Of a stretch of DNA of 64,000 bases, positions 35,833-48,011 are shown in pieces. The translations under genes and the position numbers were made by a program. The notes below the pieces were generated by a model, which had not been told where the DNA came from, did no database searches, and was given only the letters and a program-made list of their open reading frames with translations. The stretch is from Neoarius graeffei (lineage: Eukaryota > Chordata > Actinopteri > Siluriformes > Ariidae): NCBI RefSeq assembly GCF_027579695.1, contig NC_083574.1, forward strand, positions 61,480,559 through 61,544,558, read 5' to 3'. Every line of letters begins with the position of its first letter. Position 1 is the stretch's first letter.

Positions 35833-37500
35833 ATCCATCCATCCATTATCTGTAGCCGCTTATCCTGTACAGGGTCGCAGGCAAGCTGGAGCCTATCCCA
35901 GCTGACTATGGGCGAGAGGCGGGGTACACCCTGGACAAGTCGCCAGGTCATCACAGGGCTGACACAGAGACACAAACAACCATTCACACTCACATTCACA
36001 CCTACGGTCAATTTAGAGTCACCAGTTAAGCTAACCTGTGTGTCTTTGGACTGTGGGGGAAACCAGAGCACCCGGAGGAAACCCACACAGACACGGGGAG
36101 AACATGCAAACTCCACACAGAAAGGCGAGCCATTCCACCGAATCAGTGCCATTTCTGTCCCTAGAAAATTATATGTATAAATGCACATAAAAATGTACTT
36201 TAAAAAACATTTCCTTATTATGCAGAATGTCCTGCACATTGATCTGATTTCAAATTTAAGATATATAATTGTAAGGATTAATAAAAACTACCTAAAACAC
36301 TGAAAAATAGCATGTGTTACCAGTCCCCGCACTCTAACTTTATACTTAACTATGAAATATTATGATTAAAATCCTTCAGAAACAGTATTTTTTTTGCACT
36401 GTTGTGTGACTCCATATCCTATCCATGGTTTAAATATATTTTTTTCATAAGAAATCCACAATATCTTAGTTAAAATACACATTTCAGTCGTGTCCCTGGG
36501 CTTTCACTCAGTCCTGTTACCCAAACATATTACTCCATCTGACAAATTTGGAACATTCCATAAACCACATGCTCAACAGGAAGTTACATCAATTGTGTCT
36601 TCAGAAGGCCATGGGAAGACCAAAAGTTAGTTCTCTCATTTATTTTTCTGTATATTTGATGATTTTTTAACTTTGACTGATAAGGTCAATGTCAACATCC
36701 TGTCCTGTTACTTAAATTATTTCTTAGATGATATTTGTTTATTTTTAAAATACAGATTTTTGGTAAATCACTAGAATGTGCTAAGCGTGGTCATTCTATT
36801 AGCGATGACGCCATGTGGCTTAATTCCATGTATTAGCTAATCCTAGGCTAAAAACTCAGTCCTGTTACTTTCAGTCCTGTTACTCATATAAAGAGTATGC
36901 AGCCATCTTTGACTTACAAACCTCATCTCATCTCATTATCTCTAGCCACTTTATCTTGCTCTACAGGGTCGCAGGCAAGCTGGAGCCTATCCCAGCTGAC
37001 TACGGGCGAAAGGCAGGGTACACCCTGGACAAGTCGCCAGGTCATCACAGGGCTGACACATAGACGCAGACAACCATTCACACTCACATTCACACCTACG
37101 GTCAATTTAGAGTCACCAGTTAACCTAACCTGCATGTCTTTGGACTGTGGGGGAAACCCACGCGGACATGGGGAGAACATGCAAACTCCGCACAGAAGGG
37201 CCCTCGCCGGCCACGGGGCTCGAACCCGGACCTTCTTGCTGTGAGGCGACAGCGCTAACCACTACACCACCGTGCCGCCCCACTTACAAACCTTATAAAA
37301 AAATAAATAACGTAGCCTGAGGTTGACCAATACACATTTTGAATAGTTAAATATGTGTGTTATTATAATCAGTGTTGAAAAGATATAACAAATTAAGTTT
37401 AATTTGGGAGTGGTACAACAAGCAAACGGCACCCATTCGGTGGAATGTCCCAGGCCCTCGTCGGCCGCTGGGCTCGAACCCAGAACCTTCTTGCTGTGAG
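35833..37500 (-). mobile_element. Split SINE, unit 2 copy
   Basis: Same arrangement as 18950-20617: body at 35833-36126 and head fragment at 37452-37500. Confidence 0.88.
36127..37451. mobile_element. Unclassified 4-bp-TSD DNA element with nested SINE, unit 2 copy
   Basis: Copy of 19244-20568, with the nested SINE at 36924-37281 and its acttacaaacct duplications intact. Confidence 0.8.
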
Positions 37501-37814
37501 GCGACACAACACCTTTACTTGATTATATTCATTTATAATATGAATAATTCAATTATACTGAGCAATAAAAAAGGTCCATAACATAAATACAGAACTAGTA
37601 ATAACAAAAATGAATGAATCAACCATCTTGTCAACCCTATATATAGTCTGGGTGTTACACAACCTCATGCAAAACAAATTTCATATGTTAATAACTGCAG
37701 GATGTGAAATCCAGAAGCGAAATTATCCTCATTCGGTCCTTGCTCCTTTAAATCCCGGTCAAAACAACTCGTGTTGTCCAGCACCACACCTCTTCCTCAA
37801 CTCCTGTACACTTA

Positions 37815-38520
37815 CACGTGACGTAAGCATACATCCAGCCTCCTTTCTCTGATTGGGCGCTGACAAACCGATTCCGAATCTTATTGGTCGATATGGATGT
37901 CAGTTTAGCAGAGCCGGTCCTATTGTTGCTGTTGTATTCTGTAAATGACGTCAATGGTATCTAAGGCTGCACAGACAATGAAATACAAATAACTGTGTAC
38001 ATTTTTTTTTTTGGGGGGGGGCTCTTTTTAACCTGAGCATATAAGAAAAAAAAATTGTTATTTTGTGTCCGCCCAGTATTTTAAGCGCTTCCTGTACTTT
38101 GAGCTTTTTTTTTTCCCCCACCATTATGGGTTCGACAGAGTTTTCTGGAGTTTTTTTTTTTCCTTCCAAATGCACATTGGTCCTTTTAGTGTCTAAAACA
38201 AGCTACTGTTCTGGAGCTAAAATGCGTTTTTTGTTTTGTTTTAAGCGACTCAATACGACATGATCCATAAGTTTCCATATCAAGTTGCTTATTGAGGCAG
38301 GAGAAGAAAGGGGTGGGGCTTCGTCTGATGGCGTCACATTAAGGAGGCGGGGCTTTGGTTTGACAAGAGCCTGCTTCTTCGGAGTTTGTTCGCGTCCCGA
38401 AAATAGAACGCAACCCTGCGTGTCAATGTGACTGAAAATACATTTACGGCGCTCCACGTCCCCGCGACTCACTGATACACCGTATCTATATCCAGCGAGG
38501 GAGTGCGGAGGGAAAAAAGG
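37815..38520 (+). promoter_or_regulatory. Promoter-like region, unit 2 copy
   Basis: All motifs of 20932-21643 are kept: cacgtgacgtaa, two inverted CCAAT boxes, tgacgtca, two GC boxes, and the gtgagta donor-like site at 38521. Only homopolymer lengths differ: the G-run near 38017 is shorter and the neighbouring T-runs are changed. Confidence 0.4.
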
Positions 38521-39370
38521 GTGAGTAGCAAAAAATAGCAACAATGTTCCTCAGTGAGTTGTTTTGTGTGTGAGAGAGAGAGAGAGAGCGCAAGAGGGAG
38601 TAGTGGAGTGCGTTTAGGGAGCTCGAACTCAACCCGTACGGTACGACAGGACAGTTTACGAGCTTTTCGTTCAGCACATTTTCTCTGTCATGAGCACAGG
38701 CTCGGTTTGAATGCGTTTGCTCCGTGTTTAGCAACTTTGCTGGAATTTTCTCCCGTCGGTATGATCTCCTGGAGCTGAGGCGGCGCGAGCGCTCGTGTTT
38801 GTTTGCTTTAATTTCACGTCAGAACACAGCTCGGGGGTTTACATTCTAGCTGTTTATGGAAATGAACCCTCAAAGTGAATTAGCCTTAATTATGTTATGA
38901 TCAGAAACACTGGGTTGGAGAGATAGAGAGATAGAGATAGAGGTGTGATGAATAGAGCGGGATTCGCACCCTGACTTTTCTCCCTAATGGCGTAAACAAG
39001 ACCAGAGCAGACCAGAGTGTGTCCTGCTTTTGGGAAGATAAGTTGAACTCCAGGAATCGATGCCACTGTGTGAAGTTCTGTTCCGTCAGGCTTTTTGCCC
39101 ATAAAACAGCTGCCCTTCCTTCATCCTGTCCGACTGAGCGCACAGGACAGGCTGCGGGTTTACTGTGCGGCGTTTAAAGCGACAATCATTTCTAATTCGT
39201 GTTTGAATTTTATGTCAGACAGTAAACATACCTTCGGACCTTATTTAAAGTAATGCCTTTCGATTAAAGCGTTAGAAAAACTGCGATTAAAAAAAACATA
39301 CTGACTAGAATCACGACGAACTGGGGATTAGTTTTTATACTTGTCTGGCTGGTGGTGTTGAGTTTAAATC
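38521..39370. other. Unit 2 copy of CpG-containing unique sequence
   Basis: Copy of 21644-22493 without a recognised gene. Confidence 0.6.
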
Positions 39371-42300
39371 CACAGTGTAGCACGAACAGTTACAGTACTG
39401 AATATCCAGCAGCAGTGTGGCACAAACTGTGCATGAACAGTGCAGAATATCCAGCAGAAGTGTAGCACGAACAGTTACAGTACTGGATATCCAGCAGAGG
39501 TGTAGCACAAACAGTTACAGTACTGAATATCCAGCAGAAGTGTAGCACGAACAGTTACAGTACTGGATATCCAGCAGAGGTGTAGCACAAACAGTTACAG
39601 TACTGGATATCCAGCAGAGGTGTAGCACGACAGTTACAGTACTGGATATCCAGCAGAGGTGTAGCACGACAGTTACAGTACTGGATATCCAGCAGCAGTG
39701 TGGGACAAACTGTGCATGAACAGTGCAGAATATCCAGCAGAGGTGTAGCACGAACAGTTACAGTACTGAATATCCAGCAGAGGTGTAGCACGAACAGTTA
39801 CAGTACTGAATATCCAGCAGAGGTGTAGCACGAACAGTTACAGTACTGAATATCCAGCAGAGGTGTAGCACGACAGTTACAGTACTGAATATCCAGCAGA
39901 GGTGTAGCACGACAGTTACAGTACTGAATATCCAGCAGAAGTGTAGCACGAACAGTTACAGTACTGAATATCCAGCAGAGGTGTAGCACAAACAGTTACA
40001 GTACTGAATATCCAGCAGAGGTGTAGCACGACAGTTACAGTACTGGATATCCAGCAGAGGTGTAGCACGAACAGTTACAGTACTGAATATCCAGCAGAGG
40101 TGTAGCACGAACAGTTACAGTACTGAATATCCAGCAGAGGTGTAGCACGACAGTTACAGTACTGAATATCCAGCAGAGGTGTAGCACGACAGTTACAGTA
40201 CTGAATATCCAGCAGAAGTGTAGCACGAACAGTTACAGTACTGAATATCCAGCAGAGGTGTAGCACAAACAGTTACAGTACTGAATATCCAGCAGAGGTG
40301 TAGCACGACAGTTACAGTACTGGATATCCAGCAGAGGTGTAGCACGAACAGTTACAGTACTGAATATCCAGCAGAGGTGTAGCATGAACAGTTACAGTAC
40401 TGGATATCCAGCAGCAGTGTGGGACAAACTGTGCATGAACAGTACTGAATATCCAGCAGAGGTGTAGCACGAACAGTTACAGTACTGAATATCCAGCAGA
40501 GGTGTAGCACGAACAGTTACAGTACTGAATATCCAGCAGAGGTGTAGCACGACAGTTACAGTACTGAATATCCAGCAGAGGTGTAGCACAAACAGTTACA
40601 GTACTGAATATCCAGCAGAAGTGTAGCACGAACAGTTACAGTACTGAATATTCAGCAGAGGTGTAGCACAAACAGTTACAGTACTGAATATCCAGCAGAG
40701 GTGTAGCACGACAGTTACAGTACTGGATATCCAGCAGAGGTGTAGCACGAACAGTTACAGTACTGAATATCCAGCAGAGGTGTAGCACGACAGTTACAGT
40801 ACTGGATATCCAGCAGCAGTGTGGGACAAACTGTGCATGAACAGTGCAGAATATCCAGCAGAGGTGTAGCACGAACAGTTACAGTACTGAATATCCAGCA
40901 GAGGTGTAGCACGAACAGTTACAGTACTGAATATCCAGCAGAGGTGTAGCACGAACAGTTACAGTACTGAATATCCAGCAGAGGTGTAGCACGACAGTTA
41001 CAGTACTGAATATCCAGCAGAGGTGTAGCACAAACAGTTACAGTACTGAATATCCAGCAGAAGTGTAGCACGAACAGTTACAGTACTGAATATCCAGCAG
41101 AGGTGTAGCACAAACAGTTACAGTACTGAATATCCAGCAGAGGTGTAGCACGACAGTTACAGTACTGAATATCCAGCAGAGGTGTAGCACGACAGTTACA
41201 GTACTGAATATCCAGCAGAGGTGTAGCACGACAGTTACAGTACTGAATATCCAGCAGAGGTGTAGCACAAACAGTTACAGTACTGAATATCCAGCAGAGG
41301 TGTAGCACAAACAGTTACAGTACTGAATATCCAGCAGAGGTGTAGCACAAACAGTTACAGTACTGAATATCCAGCAGAGGTGTAGCACAACAGTTACAGT
41401 ACTGAATATCCAGCAGAGGTGTAGCACAAACAGTTACAGTACTGAATATCCAGCAGAGGTGTAGCATGAACAGTTACAGTACTGAATATCAAGCTGCGCT
41501 GTAGCACGAACAGTTACAGTACTGAATATCCAGCTGCGGTGTAGCACAAACAGTTACAGTACTCAATATCCAGCTGCCGTGTAGCACGAACAGTTACAGT
41601 ACTGAATATCCAGCTGCGCTGTAACACGAACAGTTACAGTACTGAATATCCAGCTGCGCTGTAACACGAACAGTTACAGTACTGAATATCCAGCTGCGCT
41701 GTAACACGAACAGTTACAGTACTGAATATCCAGCTGCGGTGTGGTACGAACAGTTACAGTACTGAATATCCAGCTGCAGTGTAGCACGAATAGTTAGATT
41801 ACTGAATATCCAGCAGAGGTGTAGCATGAACAGTTACAGTACTGAATATCCAGCTGCGGTGTAGCACAAACAGTTACAGTACTGAATATCCGGCTGCAGT
41901 GTAGCACGAACAGTTACAGTACTGAATATCCAGCTGCAGTGTAGCACGAACAGTTATTGAATATCCAGCTGTGGTGTAGCGTGGACAGTTACATTACTAA
42001 CTATCCAGCTGCGGTCTAGCACAGACCGTTACAGTATTGAATATCCAGCAGCAGTGTGGTACGAACAGTTACAGTACTGAATATCCAGCTGCGGTGTAGC
42101 ATGAACAGTTACAGTACTGAATATCCAGCAGCAGTATAGCAAGAACAGTTACACTACTGAATGTCCAGCTGCGGTATAGCACGAATTGTTACAATACTGA
42201 ATATCCAGCAGAAGTGTGGCACGAACAGTTTCGTTACTGAATAGCAGCAGTTAAGCATGAACTGAATTACTGAATTACATTACTGAATATCGAACAGAGG

Positions 42301-43628
42301 TGTAGCACGAAGTTACCTTACTGAAGATCCAGCAGAGGTGTAGCACAAACAGTTACTGTACTGAATATCCAGCTGCGGTGTAGCACGAACAGTTACAGTA
42401 CTGAATATCCAGCAGAGGTGTAGCATGAACAGTTACAGTACTGAATATCCAGCAGAGGTGTAGCATGGATAGTTACAGTACTGAATGTCCAGCTGTGGTA
42501 TAGCATGAAGAGTTACAATACTGAATATCTAGCAGCAGTGTAGCATGAACTATTACAGTACTGAATATCCAGCAGAGGTGCAGCATGAACAGTTACAGTA
42601 CTGAATATCCAGCTGCGGTGTAGCACGAACAGTTACAGTACTAAATATCCAGCAGCAGTATGGCACGAACTGTGCATGAACAGTACTGAATATCCAGCAG
42701 AGGTGCAGCATGAACAGTTACAGTACTGAATATCCAGCTGCGGTGTAGCACGAACAGTTACAGTACTAAATATCCAGCAGCAGTGTGGCACGAACTGTGC
42801 ATGAACAGTACTGAATATCCAGCAGAGGTGCAGCATGAACAGTTACAGTACTGAATATCCAGCAGCAGTGTAGCATGAATAGTTACAGAATTGAATATCC
42901 AGTTGCGGTGTAGCATGAACAGTCACAGTACTGAATATCCAGCTTCGGTGTAGCATGGACCGTTACAGTACTGAATATCCAGCAGAGGTGTAGCACGAAC
43001 AGTCACGGTACTCAATATCCAGCTTCGGCGTAGCACGGACCGTTACAGTACTGAATATCCAGCTGCGGTGCAGCACGAACAGTTACAGTACTAACTATCC
43101 AGCAGAGGTGTAGCACGAACAGTTACAGCACTGAATATCCAGCAGCAGTGTGACATGAACTGTGCATGAACAGTACTGAATATCCAGCAGAGGTGTAGCA
43201 CGAAGAGTTACAGTACTGAATATCCAGCTCCAGTGTAGCACGAACAGTTATAGTATTGACTATCCAGCAGCAGTATAGCACGAGCAGTGACAGTACTGAA
43301 TGTCCAGCAGCAGTGTAGCATGAATTGTGCATGAAAAGTATTGAATATCCAGCAGCAGTGTAACATGAACTGTGCTTGAACAGTACTGAATATCCAGCTG
43401 CGGTGTAGCGCGAACAGTGACCGTACTGAATATTCGGCAGCAGTGTAGCACGAACAGTTACAGTACTGAATGTCCAGCAGTGGTTTACAAACAGATACAG
43501 TAGTGACTATCCAGCAGCAGTGTAGCACGAACAGTTATAGTACTCAATATCCAGCAGAGGTGTAGCACGAACTGTGCATGAACAGTACTGAATATCCATC
43601 AGCAGTGGCGCATGAACTCTTTTATAAC
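39371..43628. repeat. 40-bp minisatellite, full array of about 106 units
   Basis: Same unit as at 22494-24157, running past the end of unit 2 (41231). From 39371 to about 41470 the units are near-identical (gcagaggtgtagcac). Further right they shift to a gctgcggtgtagcac or gctgcgctgtaacac type, and beyond about 42000 substitutions and length changes accumulate. A 277-bp block of seven units is doubled (39758-40034 and 40035-40311) compared with copy 1. Peptides read through it are artefacts. Confidence 0.97.
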
Positions 43629-44267
43629 AGTACTGAGTTGGTGTTCAATGAACTTTTGCAGTATTGAATATCGCCCTTAAATTTCCAGATTTTCATCCTA
43701 AAGCACAGAGTTCGGTAAATGCTATAAATTATTTTCTACCGGCAGTGAAACTATACAGAATGTTAGTTGGAAATGTGTCTGGGAGCGCTGGGATTTTTCA
43801 TTTTTGAGTGTTGAAGAAACCTCGACTGTGTTGAATCGAGTACTACAGTGTTCACAAAGCTCTCAGTGTTCAAAGAAATATGAGTGTTTTTGAATTTACA
43901 CCCAAAATGCGTCATTACTTCATAATGTTATTTAGATTGTTGTTATTGTCATCTTATTACTCAGTTCTTATCCTAAAACATATTGTTCAGTGACCGCTAT
44001 GGAACAACATTTCACAGGAGTGAGAAGTGCATCAGGGCAGAGCCTGGGTTCATTCTTTGTGTTTAACACACTCTTCCTGTCAAATTAAAGACTCCGGTGT
44101 TCAATAAGCTCTTGCGGTGTTAAATTATCCGAGTGTTGATTGAACTCTTGCAGCATTGAATAAAAAAACTACTGTATTAAATATTAAAATATTGAGTGAA
44201 CACGGCTACGTGGGCTATTGGGTTGAATCGACATTTCGAGTGCAAAACAAACCTTTAGTGTGTTAAC
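43629..44267. other. AT-rich sequence with loose gtgttgaat-type repetition
   Basis: Phrases such as gtgttcaataagctcttgc, gtgttgattgaactcttgca and gtgttgaagaaacctcg recur irregularly. They resemble old fish repeats with gtgttnaa-type ends; the family was not fixed. No gene was seen. Confidence 0.35.
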
Positions 44268-44520
44268 CTAGCCTAGCATTTCCACTGTTTGTTTGTGTTC
44301 AGATGGATTTCTAAGGCTTTTAACTGCGTGGTCAGTCTTCGTGTATTCCAAAGAGCTGGCACATAGTGTCCCATCGGTGCTCAGTTGGCACGGTTTGATG
44401 GAAAACCGGAGCTGGAGTCTCTCGAGAGAAGTGCTAATTGATGCCATCAATTATAGCGCAATAACATGTTCATTTCTGATTTGCTTTAATGTTATTCATA
44501 ATGTCAGGTCGCCTTGTTAA
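44268..44520. promoter_or_regulatory. Candidate conserved non-coding block
   Basis: Unique AT-rich block with packed homeodomain-like motifs (gtgctaattgatgcc, atcaattatagcgcaataa, gttattcataatgtcagg). An open frame of 75 codons across it has no family features. Conservation cannot be tested here. Confidence 0.25.
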
Positions 44521-45127
44521 GCACAAGCGAGAGGTCCGTCTCATTCTTGGCACCGCGCTTCTCGCACAGCCACAGGGTCACCACTGCTCCATACTTCTCC
44601 AGTTTAATGAATTTCCGAAGCACAGCTCAGCTCAGCTCATACAGTGAGCGATTCTGAGTAGCCCAGTGCTTTAAGGAAAAATGCAGCAGCCCAGAGCAGG
44701 ATGCCTGCTCTGAACGTGGAAGTGTTAATACGGTAAAGCAGTATAGTACAAATAATGACGGTATTTTCCGAGATACATATTTATCTTGTTTTTACCTACA
44801 GGTAATGTTGCACTCAGACGGATCTGCGGCTGGAGGAAATATTGTTAAATAACTCCTCCCGTGAAATGCAATGTTATGCGCGTGAACACATTCGACTTGC
44901 AACGAAACCCACGAACTCGTGAAGGATTTCACCAGTTCCTCTAAGTCCGAATGAAGCGTTGCTCAGTGTTCCTGTAATCTGCTGATTGTTACTAGAAGGT
45001 GTTCGATTTGCGCACAGTGAAATCAAAAATGTGAAATGAACTCATGAGTTCCTCCACTGTGGGTGATTTTTATGATGGGAAGGTTGCGGTAGTTTCCTTG
45101 TACATACCGTTAGTTCAAACATGCTTG

Positions 45128-45130
<3 letters not shown>
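44521..45130. other. Unique sequence, nothing recognised
   Basis: Mixed composition. A doubled cagctcagctcat lies near 44626. No supported gene or repeat. Confidence 0.4.

Positions 45131-45174
<44 letters not shown>
45131..45174. repeat. (CA)n microsatellite
   Basis: CA tract of about 22 units. Confidence 0.97.
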
Positions 45175-45178
<4 letters not shown>

Positions 45179-46554
45179 TGCACACTTTTTTTTGGACGAA
45201 GTTTGTATTTCAGGCCAATCAGAAACCGAAACGAGACATTTTAAATTGTCAGAGATAAAAGTGCTTGATAAAACAATCAGCCACTCATTTTTTAACTCAG
45301 CGAGTCATTATTCCTAAACATGTTCGTTACCCGTCAGTCCTCATGTCTCACCGTGCGTCTCGTTTTCTCAATTTTCAGAAGCAGGATTGCACATAAGTGC
45401 TGCCAGCTGCTGCTGTGACAGTAAAGGAACTTAAGGAGAAAATTACACTGAATTAACTTTATCAATAATGTGTTCAGTAATACATCTGACTTTTTTTTTT
45501 TTTTTAAAACGACTAAATTGAAATTCTTATGAGGAGTGTTCACCTCTCAGACCGACTGTTTATTTTCATAAGAGGCTCAGGCCAGTAGTCACGGCCATGT
45601 CTGGCGCGAGACGCAGAGTTTTCTTTTAGCTCCAGAGAACAGATGCTAACAGATCGTGCAGCACTCTTTAGGACTAGTCGAAAATGAACAGCAGACGACT
45701 CACTCCAAATTAGCCCTGCTCTGGACGGATTGGACCGGTCCCAAGCCACACGAGATGTAAATAAGCAGTAAAGAATGCTCTCGAGCACAAGACATACACA
45801 GTATGCGTTCTGAACCGAGGCACGCGTGTGGTGCCTGTGAAAAGGGACCGATTAATAATTCCCATATTGTCCTGTGAAGAAGAGCGAACGCTTTTCCTGT
45901 TTCAGCGCGGCGGGAAAGCAGCGCCAACCGGCTTCCTCCGCCATCCGTATTCTTCGCGAGTAAGATTTATTTTTGTAAAAGACGAAATCGTCGCAAGCTT
46001 GCAGGAATTATATATTTACCTCGACATCAGTGAACACTTCGCGATCAACAAAATCCCTGCTAGAGAAGGTGGAGGAATGTGATTTTTTTATTTTTTTTTC
46101 TCAGTTGTGAGAACACTGTGTAGAGACTGAAGACGCAGGTTTTTAATAGAAATGTTTCTGGGTTTGCGTACAGAATGCTGGTAACATTACAGTACATGCG
46201 CGTTGCTTGGTTGTCAGATATGCGTAGAATAAAGTAGTGCAGGTTTTGTGTGTGTGGGGGATATTTGAACATCTCCTGCCATGCTCTTCACAGCACTCCT
46301 CCATCTAACAGTCTGCTCTCAGCTTCTTCCAGGATAGAGGAAGGGTGAGAGAAAGAAAGAAAGAGAGAGAGAGAGAGAGGCAGAGGCTGGAGTGTGTGGG
46401 CGAGTCTGATCTGCAATTAACGCTGGCTGTCAGAAGGAGAAGGCTGGCGTTTACACCGTCGCTTCTGAATCACTGAGTGCAACACTTTCCTGTCCCCCCC
46501 CCCTTCCGCCCCGCTCCCAAACCCTCCCCCCCACCTTTTTTTTTTTCTCCCCAG
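45175..46554. other. Unique sequence upstream of a candidate exon
   Basis: Moderate CpG content with an AG-rich run near 46345-46380. Several short open frames on both strands lack support. A long pyrimidine-rich tract (C-run, then T-run) at 46494-46550 leads into the acceptor described next. Confidence 0.35.
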
Positions 46555-46676
46555 GAAATTTTCTTTCCCAAGGAGGAGGAACCAGCAGGAAGCGAAGTGC
46601 TGTGCAGGAAGGAAGAGTGCAAGATTCGAGGTGGACTTTGGGGCCTGAACGAAGTTGATCCGCGCCTTGATCATTG
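46555..46676 (+). CDS. Candidate internal or 5'-UTR exon, unidentified
   Basis: A strong polypyrimidine tract ending tctccccag (to 46554) precedes a 122-bp stretch that ends at a strong donor gtgagt (46677). One frame is open throughout and reads EIFFPKEEEPAGSEVLCRKE, then ECKIRGGLWGLNEVDPRLDHC. The composition is charged with three cysteines. I do not recognise the protein. It could be a 5'-UTR exon that happens to be open. It has no start codon of its own; an ATG upstream at 46477 would cross the pyrimidine tract and is not credible. Confidence 0.3.
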
Positions 46677-47317
46677 CGTGAGTCCTGTTTATTTATTTTA
46701 TTTCTTAAATTTGGTTTTCTTGCTTTCTCTGTCGTGGCTATTTCGAGACAACCCAATAAGAAACTTTTTTTTTGGTACTGCTTCGAATTCCACTGCTACT
46801 CCCTGTGTGCTTCGGATACACAAAATAATATAACGTGATTGATAGCACAGCTGTGAATTAGGCAGAGGAGCTCCAGTGCGCAGAGTGAATCCTCTGCCTG
46901 TGTTTCAGTACAGTAACGATCCCGAACGCGTCGCCGCATCCAGTTGGCCCGCGTTTCGGCTTCGCAAGAATACCGCACTTTGCGTCAGTCGCACAGCGAG
47001 CGCAACACTCATTTCCTCCAAAGTGTCTAAGACAACGTCTTCAGCACGACGCTGCATTCGACAGCATCCTTGTAGACAAAAGCGCGCACCCGACCCAAGC
47101 GAAAACGTTCAAGTCGTCGTCTCAAGCAGTCATCGTCGTCGCTCGCTCGCTCATGCACCCCTTGTGGAAAACCGAGCCGACCCTTTTTCTCATTGTAAAG
47201 TGTGAAAGCACTTTGACAAACGCGCTCCAAATAGTTCCCAGATCAGCTGTAAGGAATGTGCTCTACTTTTGGCTCGCGTCCATTAAACACTCACTAGGTT
47301 CTTTTTTTTTTTTTAAC

Positions 47318-47350
<33 letters not shown>

Positions 47351-47612
47351 GCACATACTTGCACTTGGTCTCTCTCGATCTTGCGCATGCTCATGGCCAA
47401 CGTGATTCATTGTTTACTGGAGCATCACCGTCAAGCTGGAGATTCCAGCATTCTCCCGTGAGACCTGGCGGCAGGATGCAGAATCTTGAACCCAGCAGAT
47501 AATGGTTTAGCCATCGTTTTGCAACACCGAGACACCTCACTGAGTTTTTTTTTTTTTTTAAATATATTTTATTATTATTTTTTTTTAATTGAATAACAAA
47601 ATTGCTGAAATG
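46677..47612. other. CpG-rich unique sequence and microsatellite
   Basis: 46900-47170 is rich in CpG (gctcgctcgctcatgc, aagcgcgcacccgacc), like a fish promoter-associated region. A (CT)n(CA)n tract lies at 47321-47351 and long T-runs near 47305, 47547 and 47580. No coding exon was supported. Confidence 0.35.
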
Positions 47613-47625
47613 AAGCTGAGAAGGG

Positions 47626-47998
47626 GGACGGCACGGTGGTGTAGTGGTTAGCGCTGTCACCTCACAGCAAGAATGTCCAGGTTCGAGCCCCGTGGCCGGC
47701 GAGGGCCTTTCTGCGCGGAGTTTGCATGTTCTCCCCGTGTCCGCGTGGGTTTCCTCCGGGTGCTCCGGTTTCCCCCACAGTCCAAAGGCATGCAGGTTAG
47801 GTTAACTGGTGACTCTAAATTGACCGTAGGTGTGAATGTGAGTGTGAATGGTTGTCTGTGTCTATGTGTCAGCCCTGTGATGACCTGGCGACTTGTCCAG
47901 GGTGTACCCCGCCTTTCGCCCGTAGTCAGCTGGGATAGGCTCCAGCTTGCCTGCGACCCTGTAGAACAGGATAAAGCAGATAGAGATAATGAGATGAG
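47626..47998 (+). mobile_element. tRNA-derived SINE, full length, young-looking
   Basis: Head ggacggcacggtggtgtagt, B-box-like gttcgagcccc, full body, tail gataatgagatgag. Perfect 13-bp target duplications aagctgagaaggg lie at 47613-47625 and 47999-48011. Confidence 0.95.
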
Positions 47999-48011
47999 AA
48001 GCTGAGAAGGG

